This document shows, one piece after another, positions 17,145 to 24,177 of a stretch of DNA of 64,000 nucleotides; within the stretch, counting starts at the first letter, position 1; every line of letters starts with the position of its first letter. The position numbers were made by a program, and so were the translations under genes. This DNA is from 40CM-4-69-5 sp036556905. Lineage in GTDB: Bacteria > Methylomirabilota > Methylomirabilia > Rokubacteriales > CSP1-6. Below the pieces are notes generated by a model. It searched no databases and was not told where the DNA came from. It saw nothing but the letters and a program-made list of their open reading frames with translations. The DNA lies in contig DATBIM010000069.1 in NCBI GenBank assembly GCA_036556905.1, positions 30,615-94,614 of the forward strand, given 5' to 3'.

Positions 17145-18173
17145 ATGAGGCTGGCCCTGCACCTGAGCTACTCGGGCCCGACCCTGGACCTGGACCTGGC
17201 CAAGGTCCTGGAGGCCGAGCGACTCGGCTACGACTCCGTCTGGACCGCGGAGGCCTACGGCTCCGATGCCGTGACGGTAGCCGCCTGGATCGCGGCCCGC
17301 ACCGAGCGCATCCACGTCGGTACCGCCATCATGCAGATTCCCGCGCGTACGCCGGCCATGGCGGCCATGACCGCGATGAGCCTCGACGCGCTCTCGCACG
17401 GACGGTTCCGCCTGGGCCTCGGGGTGTCGGGGCCGCAGGTGGTGGAGGGTTGGCATGGCCAGCCCTTCGGCCGGCCGCTGGGCCGGACGCGGGAGTATGT
17501 CCAGATCGTGCGGGCCATCCTCCGCCGCGACAAGCCGCTGGAGTTCCGCGGCGCGAACTACCAGATTCCCTACACCGGTCCGGACGCCACCGGGCTCGGC
17601 AAACCGCTGCGCTCGATCCTGCACGGCCGCGCCGACCTGCCCATCTACCTGGCGGCCATCGGTCCCCGGAACGTGGCCCTGGCCGCGGAGATCGCCGACG
17701 GCTGGATCCCCACGTTCTTTGCGCCCCGGCACATGAAGATGTTCCGGGAGTGGCTCGGCCAGGGATTTCGGGCGGCGGGGGGCTCGGCAGTCACGCCGGA
17801 GCGCTTCGACATCATGCCGTCGGTCGGCGTCATGGTGGGTGACCGCGTGGAGGAATGCCGGGCGCGGATGAAGGGGCGCCTCGCCCTCTACGTTGGCGGG
17901 ATGGGCGCGCGGGGGAAGAACTTCTACAATGAGCTGGTGCGCCGCTACGGGTACGACGAGGCGGCGCGCACGATCCAGGACCTGTACCTCGGCGGTCGCA
18001 AGGCCGAGGCCGAGGCGGCGGTGCCGGACGCGCTCGTGGACGACGTTGCTCTCTGCGGGCCGCGGGAGCGCATCCGGGAACGGCTCGCCGAATGGAAGGC
18101 GGCGGGGGTGACGACGCTCATGATCGGCGGCGACGCCACCGCGGTTCGCACGATGGCCGAGGTAGCGCTCTAG
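17145..18173 (+). CDS. LLM-class F420-type oxidoreductase
   Basis: A 342-residue luciferase-like (TIM-barrel) protein. The N-terminal strand R-L-A-L-H-L-S-Y is followed by a L-G-Y-D-S-V-W-T-A-E block near 25-34. G-R-F-R-L-G-L-G-V-S-G-P-Q-V-V-E-G-W-H-G near 86-105 and the L-P-I-Y-L-A-A-I-G-P strand near 164 are typical of F420-dependent Rv3520c-like enzymes rather than FMN monooxygenases. The cofactor assignment is by family resemblance. An AGGAGC ribosome site lies just upstream of ATG 17145. The gene may share a transcript with the following SDR (12 bp gap). Confidence 0.85.
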   Translation: MRLALHLSYSGPTLDLDLAKVLEAERLGYDSVWTAEAYGSDAVTVAAWIAARTERIHVGTAIMQIPARTPAMAAMTAMSLDALSHGRFRLGLGVSGPQVVEGWHGQPFGRPLGRTREYVQIVRAILRRDKPLEFRGANYQIPYTGPDATGLGKPLRSILHGRADLPIYLAAIGPRNVALAAEIADGWIPTFFAPRHMKMFREWLGQGFRAAGGSAVTPERFDIMPSVGVMVGDRVEECRARMKGRLALYVGGMGARGKNFYNELVRRYGYDEAARTIQDLYLGGRKAEAEAAVPDALVDDVALCGPRERIRERLAEWKAAGVTTLMIGGDATAVRTMAEVAL

Positions 18174-18185
18174 AGGCGGGATGGG

Positions 18186-18947
18186 ATGAAGCTCAAGGAC
18201 CGAGTGGCGATCATCACCGGCGCCGGGTCCGGCATCGGCGCCGCGACGGCGATGGCGATGGCGGCCGAAGGCGCGCGGGTGGTCGTGACCGACATCAACG
18301 AGGCGGGGGCCAAGACTACCGCGGGCCAGATCGAGAAGGCGGGGGGCCGGGCGCTGAGCCTGCGCGCCGACGTCACCAGCGCCGCCGACAACCAGCGCAT
18401 CGTGGAGCGGGCCGTGGCGACCTTCGGGAGCCTCGACGTGTTCCACGCCAACGCCGGCGTCCCGCAGTGGAAGCTCGACATCGAGGACGTCGACGAGGCG
18501 GCCTTCGACCAGATCATGGCCGTGAACGTCAAGGGCGTCTGGCTGGGCGCCAAGTACGCGCTGCCGGTGATGAAGCGGCAGCGTCGCGGGGTCTTTCTCA
18601 TCACGGCCTCGACCGCGTCCATCCGACCCCGGGCGGGCAGTCAGACCTACGCTGCCTCGAAGGGCGCGGTGACCACGCTGGCCAAGGCCCTGGCCCTGGA
18701 AGCGGCGCCCTACGGGGTTCGGGTCGTCGCCATCGCGCCGGTGGCCACCCACACGCCGATGCTGCCCACGTTCATGAACAAGAAGGAAGTGGACGAGGAG
18801 GGCCTGAGCCGTTACGTGGCCACGGTTCCCCTCGGCCGGCTCAACCTGCCTCACGATGTCGCCCGGGCCGCCGTCTTCCTCGCCTCCGACGACGCCGCCA
18901 TGATCACCGGCAGTTGCCTGGAGGTCGACGGCGGTCGATGTCTCTGA
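18186..18947 (+). CDS. Short-chain dehydrogenase/reductase
   Basis: A 253-residue classical SDR. The cofactor motif T-G-A-G-S-G-I-G is at 11-18, with D37 in V-V-V-T-D-I pointing to NAD(H) preference. N-A-G-V is near 89. The catalytic Ser lies in I-T-A-S-T-A-S near 140 and Y-A-A-S-K is near 155. The C-terminus ends D-G-G-R-C-L. It probably oxidises or reduces a secondary alcohol/ketone. Adjacency to an F420-type oxidoreductase suggests a shared redox pathway, but the substrate is not evident. Confidence 0.88.
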   Translation: MKLKDRVAIITGAGSGIGAATAMAMAAEGARVVVTDINEAGAKTTAGQIEKAGGRALSLRADVTSAADNQRIVERAVATFGSLDVFHANAGVPQWKLDIEDVDEAAFDQIMAVNVKGVWLGAKYALPVMKRQRRGVFLITASTASIRPRAGSQTYAASKGAVTTLAKALALEAAPYGVRVVAIAPVATHTPMLPTFMNKKEVDEEGLSRYVATVPLGRLNLPHDVARAAVFLASDDAAMITGSCLEVDGGRCL

Positions 18948-19008
18948 GGGATCGCGAGAGACTGTACGGGTCGTCGGGCGCCACGCGAACCGGGGGGCCG
19001 TCGTTCAA

Positions 19009-19944
19009 ATGAAGGTCGTTCCCCTGGGCGCCGACTCGCTGGGTGTGCGCTCCATGGCCACCTTCGTGGAAGTTGCCGGCACGGGCATCCTGGTCGACCC
19101 CGGGGCCACCCTGGCGCCGGCCCGCTTCGGCCTTCCCCCCAGCGAAGCGGAGTGGGAGGCGCTGCGCCGGGTCAACGACCGCATTTCCGCCTATGCCGCG
19201 CGAGCCCAGCTCGTCTTCGTCAGCCACTACCACGAGGACCATTTCCGCTCCGATCCGGTCTCCTACGCGGGTCGCCTGGTCCTGGCCAAGGATCCCCGCC
19301 GGATGCTGCAGGGACAGCAGGCGCGGCGGGGGGCCGAGCTCTGGCGGGCCCTCAGCGGCCGTGCCCGCGTGGAGTCGGCGGACGCCGCGATCCGTCGGGA
19401 AGGGGAGCTGACGCTCGAGGTGTCGCCTCCGCTGGCCCACGGTGTGGAGGGCACGGCGCTCGGCTACGTCGTGGCCCTCACGGTGGTCGACCACGCCGAG
19501 CGCGAGCGCTTCGTGTTCGCCTCCGATGTGCAGGGTCCACTCTCTCCGGTGGCGGCCGCCTACCTCACGCGCCAGCGGCCCACGCTGCTCTATCTCTCCG
19601 GTCCGCCCTCGTATCTCGAGCACATCGTGGGTCCGGCGACCATCGACCGCGGGATCGACCATCTGCTCCGGGTCATCGAGTCCACCGGCTGCCGCGTTGT
19701 CTTCGATCACCACGCCCTGCGCGATCCGCGCTGGGGTGAGCGCTTCGGACGACTGCTCGAGACGGGCCGGGTGACCACCGCGGCCGGATATCTCGGGCTG
19801 GCCGACACGCCGCTGGAGGCCAGTCGCCGCCAGCGCTGGAGCGCGTTGCGCAAGCCCGCGGCCAAGGCTCGGGGGGAGCGTGCTATCATGACGCGGCGTG
19901 GCGTGGGCAGCCGCCGCGCGGCGAAAGGAGGACACCGCGAGTGA
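19009..19944 (+). CDS. Metallo-beta-lactamase-fold hydrolase, UPF0282 family
   Basis: A 311-residue protein. The N-terminal V-V-P-L-G-A-D-S-L-G-V-R-S-M-A-T-F is the family signature. The metal site S-H-Y-H-E-D-H-F is near 69-76, F-A-S-D-V-Q-G-P is near 170 and F-D-H-H-A-L-R-D near 233. UPF0282 is known mostly from archaea, so its presence in a bacterium is notable. The last 35 residues are basic and low in complexity, probably an extension past the normal end. The stop overlaps the start of the peroxiredoxin as GTGA, so the pair is translationally coupled. Its substrate is unknown. Confidence 0.85.
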   Translation: MKVVPLGADSLGVRSMATFVEVAGTGILVDPGATLAPARFGLPPSEAEWEALRRVNDRISAYAARAQLVFVSHYHEDHFRSDPVSYAGRLVLAKDPRRMLQGQQARRGAELWRALSGRARVESADAAIRREGELTLEVSPPLAHGVEGTALGYVVALTVVDHAERERFVFASDVQGPLSPVAAAYLTRQRPTLLYLSGPPSYLEHIVGPATIDRGIDHLLRVIESTGCRVVFDHHALRDPRWGERFGRLLETGRVTTAAGYLGLADTPLEASRRQRWSALRKPAAKARGERAIMTRRGVGSRRAAKGGHRE

Positions 19945-20414
19945 GCACTGCCGGCGAAACGACCCTCCGGGTAGGCGATCCCGCCCCCGAGTTCACTCTC
20001 AAGACGATCGGGCTCAAGGATGTCAGCCTGCGCGATTACCGCGGCAAGAATGTCGTGCTGCTCTTCTACCCGCTCGACTGGACGCCCGGTTGAAGCACCT
20101 GCATGCCCGCCTTCGATAAGCGCGTGCGCGATTTCGAGGCGGCCAATGCCCAGGTTCTGGGCGTGAGCACTGACAGCCCCTTCAGTCATGAAAACTGGGC
20201 CAAGACGGTGGGCATCAGCCACTATCCGCTCCTCTCCGATATCCAGCGTAGTGTGGCCAGGCAGTACGGAGTCTACTGGCCCGACTGGAACGCCAACGTC
20301 CGCGCGACGTTCGTCATCGACCGCCACGGGGTGGTGCGCTACACCGAACGCTACGGCAAGGGCGAGCTGCCGGATCCCGATAAGATCCTGGCCGAGGTCC
20401 GAAAGCTCGGCTGA
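19941..20414 (+). CDS. Peroxiredoxin (AhpC/TSA), probable selenoprotein with in-frame TGA at the peroxidatic position
   Basis: A 157-residue thioredoxin-fold peroxidase, if TGA 20091-20093 is read as selenocysteine (residue 51). Upstream residues end V-V-L-L-F-Y-P-L-D-W-T-P-G and downstream residues continue S-T-C-M-P-A-F in the same frame. In ordinary members the peroxidatic Cys follows F-Y-P-x-D-x-T-P-x, exactly where the TGA lies. The usual Glu three residues later is Cys here, giving a U-S-T-C (UxxC) motif. The later blocks V-L-G-V-S-T-D-S and R-A-T-F-V-I-D-R-H-G are intact, so the gene is not decaying. GTG 19941 has AGGAGG about 9 bp upstream. The alternative is a nonsense mutation giving a 50-residue product. 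Confidence 0.85.
20091..20128 (+). promoter_or_regulatory. UGA codon plus candidate bacterial SECIS hairpin
   Basis: After the TGA (20091-20093), 20101-20106 can pair with 20122-20127 (six pairs, one wobble), then G20109 with C20121 and 20111-20113 with 20118-20120. This leaves a four-base loop C-G-A-T at 20114-20117. The spacing from TGA to loop is 20 nt and the loop has G at its second position. Both agree with the known bacterial SECIS rules (16-37 nt, G in the first two loop bases). Internal bulges at 20107-20108 and 20110 make it imperfect. Confidence 0.6.
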
Positions 20415-20423
20415 GCTCATGCG

Positions 20424-20653
20424 GTGGTGACACGGCCCGCGGTGCTTGCCGCGCTGGCGTTGATGGTCGCCGCCCCGTCTCGGCGCTGATGGCGGGTGGC
20501 CGGGGCGGACAGAAGCCGTGGCTGACGCACACCGTGTTCGATGTTCCGCTGGAGGCGATCCGGATGCCAGGGCGCACGCCGCACGGCTTCGTCGAGCAAG
20601 AGGCCGAGGTCGCCACCGGCATCGCGCGGTTCATCCGCGGCGCACGCTATTGA
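20424..20653 (+). pseudogene. Possible remnant: signal-peptide-like ORF plus hydrolase-tail-like ORF
   Basis: GTG 20424 opens a 21-codon ORF (V-V-T-R-P then a hydrophobic A/L-rich core ending V-A-A-P) that looks like a lone signal peptide. Its stop overlaps ATG 20489 (TGATG) of a second 54-codon ORF ending in G-F-V-E-Q-E-A-E-V-A-T-G-I-A-R-F-I. That ending resembles the final helix of alpha/beta hydrolases. Together they look like the two ends of an exported protein with the middle lost. It could equally be non-coding. The rest of the 257-bp gap holds nothing I can name. Confidence 0.3.
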
Positions 20654-20671
20654 GGCGGACTGGCGCGGGTC

Positions 20672-21142
20672 ATGCCCGACCACGTTCTGCAGTCGCGTGT
20701 GTGGCTGGACCGTCCGCGCCCTGAGGTGTTCACCTTTTTTGCCGAGCCCGCCAACCTGGCTCGGATCACTCCCCCCTGGCTGGCGTTCCGGCTGCTGACT
20801 CCCGCGCCGACCATGGCGGCCTTCGCCGTCTTCGATTACGGGATTCGTTGGCTCGGGATGCCCCTGCGCTGGCGCGCGTTCATCCGGGAGTACGACCCGC
20901 CGGGCCACTTCGTCGATGTTCAGGTTCGCGGGCCCTACCACAAGTGGGAGCACCGCCACCTGTTCCGGGAGGAGCGTGGCGGGACATCGGTGGAGGACTA
21001 CGTGCGCTACCAGCTGCGTCTGGGTCCGATCGGCCGCTCGCTGAACGCGCTGGTGGTCGGCCGCCAGCTCGCCGCGATCTGGGCTTACCGGCGCCGGCGC
21101 GTCGGCGAGCTGCTCGCCCCCGCACTGGACAGGCCGCCATGA
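20672..21142 (+). CDS. SRPBCC-family (START/Bet v1-like) protein
   Basis: A 156-residue protein with the N-terminal pattern V-W-L-D-R-P-R-P-E-V-F-T-F-F-A-E-P-A-N-L near 10-29, the hallmark of polyketide-cyclase/CoxG-like SRPBCC proteins. A later V-E-D-Y-V-R-Y-Q-L strand and a C-terminal helix follow. The fold forms a hydrophobic ligand cavity. This subgroup often neighbours NAD-dependent epimerases (SufE/YfcH-like pairs), but none is adjacent here. ATG 20672 is the first start. The stop overlaps the next gene as ATGA, so it is coupled to endonuclease IV. Confidence 0.75.
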   Translation: MPDHVLQSRVWLDRPRPEVFTFFAEPANLARITPPWLAFRLLTPAPTMAAFAVFDYGIRWLGMPLRWRAFIREYDPPGHFVDVQVRGPYHKWEHRHLFREERGGTSVEDYVRYQLRLGPIGRSLNALVVGRQLAAIWAYRRRRVGELLAPALDRPP

Positions 21143-22164
21143 AGGGAGACAGCGCGGGTCGTCGCACCCCACGCGAATGGGGGAGGTTTGGAGGGGGGCG
21201 CGTCACGTGCCCCCCTCCAAGCAGGGACGAGCTCGGCGCCCACATGTCCATCGCCGGGGGACTCTGGCGGGCACTGGAGCGCGGTGAGGCCCTGGGCTGC
21301 GGGGCGGTACAGATCTTCCTCAAGAACCAGCGACAGTGGGCCGGACCACCGCTCACCCCCGACGACGTCCGCGCCTTCGCGGCCGCGCGCCGCCGCACGG
21401 GCATCCGCGCGGTCTTCGCCCACGCCAGTTACCTGATCAACCTGGCCGGCCCGCGCCCGGCAGAGTGGGCGCGCGCCGTCGACGCCTTCGTCGATGAGCT
21501 CGAGCGGGGTGAGGCGCTGAGCCTGGGCTGCCTGGTCGTCCATCCCGGCTCCCATCTGGGGGCGGGCCTGGACGCGGGACTGGCCCGCGTCGCGGCGGCC
21601 CTCGACGAAGCCACGCGTCGTACCGCCGGCTACCGGATCCGCATCGCGCTGGAGAACACGGCCGGTGGTGGCGACACCCTGGGCCGCCGCCTCACCGAGC
21701 TCGGCGTCCTCATCGGGCGAGTCCGGCAGCCGGAGCGGGTCGGCGTATGCATCGACACCTGCCACCTGTTCGCCGCGGGGTACGATATCCGCTCGGCGCC
21801 GGGGTGGCAGGCGGCCGTTGCCGAGTGCGCGGAGCAGGTGGGGCTCGAGCGGGTCCTGGCCTTCCATCTCAACGACGCCCGGGCCGGGTTGGGTTCCGGC
21901 CTCGACCGTCACGAGCACATCGGTCAGGGCTACCTCGGTCGCCCCGCTTTCCGCCGGCTCCTCATCGACGCCCGCTTCCGCGACATCCCCAAGGTGCTGG
22001 AGACCCCGAAAGCGCCGGAGCCCCTGGCCGACCGGCGCAACCTGGCCCGGCTGCGCGCGCTGGCTAGCGGGCCGACGTCACCCCGACGCGCCGGCACAGC
22101 GCGCGGACGGGACAGCGCGAGCAGCGCGGTGAGATCGGAGTGCAGACGTTCTGGCCGAAGCTGA
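21139..22164 (+). CDS. nfo: Endonuclease IV (AP endonuclease)
   Basis: A 341-residue zinc-dependent AP endonuclease of base-excision repair. The TIM-barrel motifs are L-G-A-H-M-S-I-A-G-G near 32-41, V-V-H-P-G-S-H near 134, A-L-E-N-T-A near 171, C-I-D-T-C-H-L-F near 205 and F-H-L-N-D near 242. ATG 21139 overlaps the previous stop (ATGA). The first 30 residues are not family sequence: they come from an inserted 58-bp repeat. The C-terminal 35 residues also run past the usual end and overlap the 3' end of endonuclease III by 101 bp. Family proteins are near 280 residues, so both ends are extended. Confidence 0.88.
   Translation: MKGDSAGRRTPREWGRFGGGRVTCPPPSRDELGAHMSIAGGLWRALERGEALGCGAVQIFLKNQRQWAGPPLTPDDVRAFAAARRRTGIRAVFAHASYLINLAGPRPAEWARAVDAFVDELERGEALSLGCLVVHPGSHLGAGLDAGLARVAAALDEATRRTAGYRIRIALENTAGGGDTLGRRLTELGVLIGRVRQPERVGVCIDTCHLFAAGYDIRSAPGWQAAVAECAEQVGLERVLAFHLNDARAGLGSGLDRHEHIGQGYLGRPAFRRLLIDARFRDIPKVLETPKAPEPLADRRNLARLRALASGPTSPRRAGTARGRDSASSAVRSECRRSGRS
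21161..21218 (+). repeat. 58-bp dispersed palindromic repeat, copy A
   Basis: This sequence matches an inverted copy at 24070-24127 at 52 of 58 positions by manual alignment. Its right half is a perfect hairpin: GGAGGGGGGC (21190-21199), a nine-base loop, and the complementary arm (21209-21218). It lies inside the nfo reading frame, between the coupled start codon and the first conserved motif, and is translated as about 19 extra residues. Confidence 0.8.
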
Positions 22165-22711
22165 CGAGCAGATCGTTGTAGCCGATCCAGTAGCGGCGGG
22201 GGAGCCGGCGACGCAGCGCCTGCTCCGTCTCGTCCGGCGTGTTCGTCCGCACATAGCCGAGGCGGTTCGAGATGCGGTGCACGTGGGTGTCCACGCAGAT
22301 CCCGGGCTTGCCGTAGCCCATCGTGACCACGAGGTTCGCGGTCTTGCGGCCCACCCCCGTGAAGGTCAACAGGTCATCGATCTCGTCGGGGACCCGGCCG
22401 TCGAAGCGCTCGATGATGTCATGGCAGATCGTCCGAATGGCGCGGGCCTTGGTGCGGTAGAAGCCGACCGGGTAGATGGCGCGCTCGATCTGGCGTGGGG
22501 TGAGTCGGAGCATGGCCGGCGGCGTGCCGGCCAGGGCGAAGAGCCGCGCGGCGGCCGGGCCGGTCGTGGTGTCCTGGGTCCGCAGCGAGAGGATGCAGGC
22601 GATCAGGACCCGGAAAGGATCGCGTGATTCGGCGGCCACCACCGCCAGCGCGGTCGGGCTCCAGGCCGACCGTGTCTGCTGGAGCCGGCGGATGACGTCC
22701 CCGATCCTCAG
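22064..22711 (-). CDS. nth: Endonuclease III (DNA glycosylase/AP lyase)
   Basis: The helix-hairpin-helix T-F-T-G-V-G-R-K-T-A-N carries the catalytic Lys. V-D-T-H-V-H-R carries the catalytic Asp. The C-terminal 4Fe-4S ligands are spaced C-x6-C-x2-C-x5-C. It removes oxidised pyrimidines in base-excision repair. The first standard start is GTG 22642, but the frame upstream encodes I-G-D-V-I-R-R-L-Q-Q-T-R, which fits the family N-terminus. No ATG, GTG or TTG lies in between, so I place the start at CTG 22711, overlapping the upstream stop as CTGA (215 residues, the normal size). It faces nfo tail to tail. Confidence 0.85.
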   Translation of the reverse strand: MRIGDVIRRLQQTRSAWSPTALAVVAAESRDPFRVLIACILSLRTQDTTTGPAAARLFALAGTPPAMLRLTPRQIERAIYPVGFYRTKARAIRTICHDIIERFDGRVPDEIDDLLTFTGVGRKTANLVVTMGYGKPGICVDTHVHRISNRLGYVRTNTPDETEQALRRRLPRRYWIGYNDLLVSFGQNVCTPISPRCSRCPVRALCRRVGVTSAR

Positions 22712-23457
22712 GGCTTGGCCTTGAGCGAGTCGAGCAGCGCCCGGGCCCGCGGAACGTCCTTGACGGTCCAGTCGGCGATGCTGGTCGGAGCGCGCTCCTC
22801 GATCACGCGGCCGAGCTCCCGCCGCGCCTCGTCGTGGCGGCCGCTGGCGATCAGCAAGCGGGCCAGGTCGACCCGTACCACCGTGAACCGGGGATCGATC
22901 TCCAGCGCCTTGCGATAATGCTCCTCGGCCTTCTTGTGGTCCCCGCCCAGCAACCCCGGCACCTCGAACATCACGTTGCCGGCCAGCGCGTGGCCCCGCA
23001 CCGACTTGGGGTTGAGGGCGAAGATGGCGGCGAGCTCTTCGCGCACGGTGGGCAGGAGAAAGAGCGAGCGCACCACGCCCCGGGTCTGTCCCCAGCGCCC
23101 GGTGTTGATCGCGTACCAGAGGTGCGCCTCCTCGCTCCGGGGTGCCAGCTCGACCGCGCGCTGCCCGATCTCCCGACCGCGATCGTAAGCGGCCAGCTTC
23201 GCCTCGGGGGTGGTCGCCCGCACGTCACCTACGAGGAAATGCACACGGGAGAGCAGGATCAGCATGTCCACCCGGCGCTCCTGCTTGATGGCCGCCTCCA
23301 GGAGATCGCGTGCCCGGTCGAGGCGGGTGGGGTCCTCGTGATAACGGGCAATCAGCTCGCGGGCCTGCTGTTCGGCACGGGTATCGGCGCCGACCCCGGC
23401 CGGCAGCAGCGCGGACAGGACGAGCGCAGCGGCGAGCGGCGCCAGGCGGCACCACAT
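22708..23457 (-). CDS. Exported TPR protein, TRAP-transporter TatT-like
   Basis: A 249-residue protein with a signal peptide at about 1-24. The all-helical body contains A-V-E-L-A-P-R-S-E-E-A-H-L-W-Y-A near 98-113 and a TPR pair around 170-215 (A-E-E-H-Y-R-K-A-L-E-I-D-P-R-F). TatT is a periplasmic TPR partner of some TRAP transporters, but no TRAP genes are in the window, so the link is by resemblance only. No lipobox Cys is evident. It is upstream of and coupled to nth on the same strand. Confidence 0.65.
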   Translation of the reverse strand: MWCRLAPLAAALVLSALLPAGVGADTRAEQQARELIARYHEDPTRLDRARDLLEAAIKQERRVDMLILLSRVHFLVGDVRATTPEAKLAAYDRGREIGQRAVELAPRSEEAHLWYAINTGRWGQTRGVVRSLFLLPTVREELAAIFALNPKSVRGHALAGNVMFEVPGLLGGDHKKAEEHYRKALEIDPRFTVVRVDLARLLIASGRHDEARRELGRVIEERAPTSIADWTVKDVPRARALLDSLKAKP

Positions 23458-23503
23458 CGGCCGGACTCTAGCGTCGGCGGCGGCGGAGTGTCAATCAGGG
23501 CCG

Positions 23504-23532
23504 TTGACAGTCGGCCCGCCCTTGCCGATGCT
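23504..23532 (+). promoter_or_regulatory. Candidate sigma-70 promoter of the DUF4149 gene
   Basis: A perfect TTGACA (23504-23509), a 17-bp spacer and GATGCT (23527-23532). The predicted RNA start is near 23539, leaving about 29 nt of leader with a strong G-G-G-G-A-G-G-G ribosome site before ATG 23568. Confidence 0.55.
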
Positions 23533-23567
23533 CATCGCGAGCGCTCGGCGAGCCGGGGGGAGGGACG

Positions 23568-24050
23568 ATGACGAGCGGAGGGGCCGAGGCAGTGAAGAGC
23601 GCGCTCAGAGCCCTGGTCCTGGCGTGCATGGCGTCCTGGGTCGGCATCATGGCCTTCTTCTCGTTCGTCGCCGCGCCGCGGCTGTTTCGCACCCTGGAGC
23701 GACGGGAGGCCGGCGAGCTGGTCGCGGTCTTGCTGCCGGCGTACTACCAGTGGGGCATCGCCCTGTCGGGACTGGCCGTGGGGGCGCTGGTCGTGCTGGC
23801 GGCGTGGCGCGGCGCGGGGCGCTTGCGGCATCTGGCGGGGGCCGCGCTGGGCGCGGTCATGGTGATCGGCCTCGTCTGGGCGCTGGGGGTCAGTCTGCCG
23901 GCGGCCAACCAGGCCCGGCGCGCCGGCGATGACGCCGCCTTCGCCGCGACCCACCGCCAGGCGGTGCGCCTGAACGTGCTCGTGCTGGTGTGCGGCGTCG
24001 CGGTCGGCCTGCTGGAGGCGTCGGCGCTGCTCGCGCGCCGAGCCCGGTGA
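23568..24050 (+). CDS. DUF4149 (TMEM205-like) membrane protein
   Basis: A 160-residue protein with four membrane segments at about 14-36, 57-78, 85-106 and 131-153. The first helix ends F-F-S-F-V-A-A-P-R-L-F, the conserved start of the DUF4149/TMEM205 family. A polar loop Q-A-R-R-A-G-D-D-A-A-F lies before the last helix. The family has no established bacterial function. It is a lone gene with its own promoter and is followed by repeat copy B. Confidence 0.8.
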   Translation: MTSGGAEAVKSALRALVLACMASWVGIMAFFSFVAAPRLFRTLERREAGELVAVLLPAYYQWGIALSGLAVGALVVLAAWRGAGRLRHLAGAALGAVMVIGLVWALGVSLPAANQARRAGDDAAFAATHRQAVRLNVLVLVCGVAVGLLEASALLARRAR

Positions 24051-24069
24051 CGGCGGTTATCTCGGTGGT

Positions 24070-24127
24070 GGAGTGGGGCACGAGACGCGCCCCCCTCCAC
24101 ATCTCCCCCATTCACGCGGGGTGCGAC
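24070..24127 (-). repeat. 58-bp dispersed palindromic repeat, copy B (inverted)
   Basis: Read on the minus strand it matches copy A (21161-21218) at 52 of 58 positions. The right-half hairpin is kept with one mismatch in its 3' arm. Unlike copy A it is intergenic, between the convergent DUF4149 and MacB-type permease genes. Confidence 0.8.
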
Positions 24128-24177
24128 ACGGTTGCAGCGGCGGACCCGGTGTTCGGGCTGCGATCAGGCGGGCTCCG

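Noticed and set aside
20103..20414. A separate short gene starting at ATG 20103
   Set aside because: It would lack the first 50 residues of the thioredoxin fold, and both parts are in one frame with a precisely placed TGA and intact conservation.
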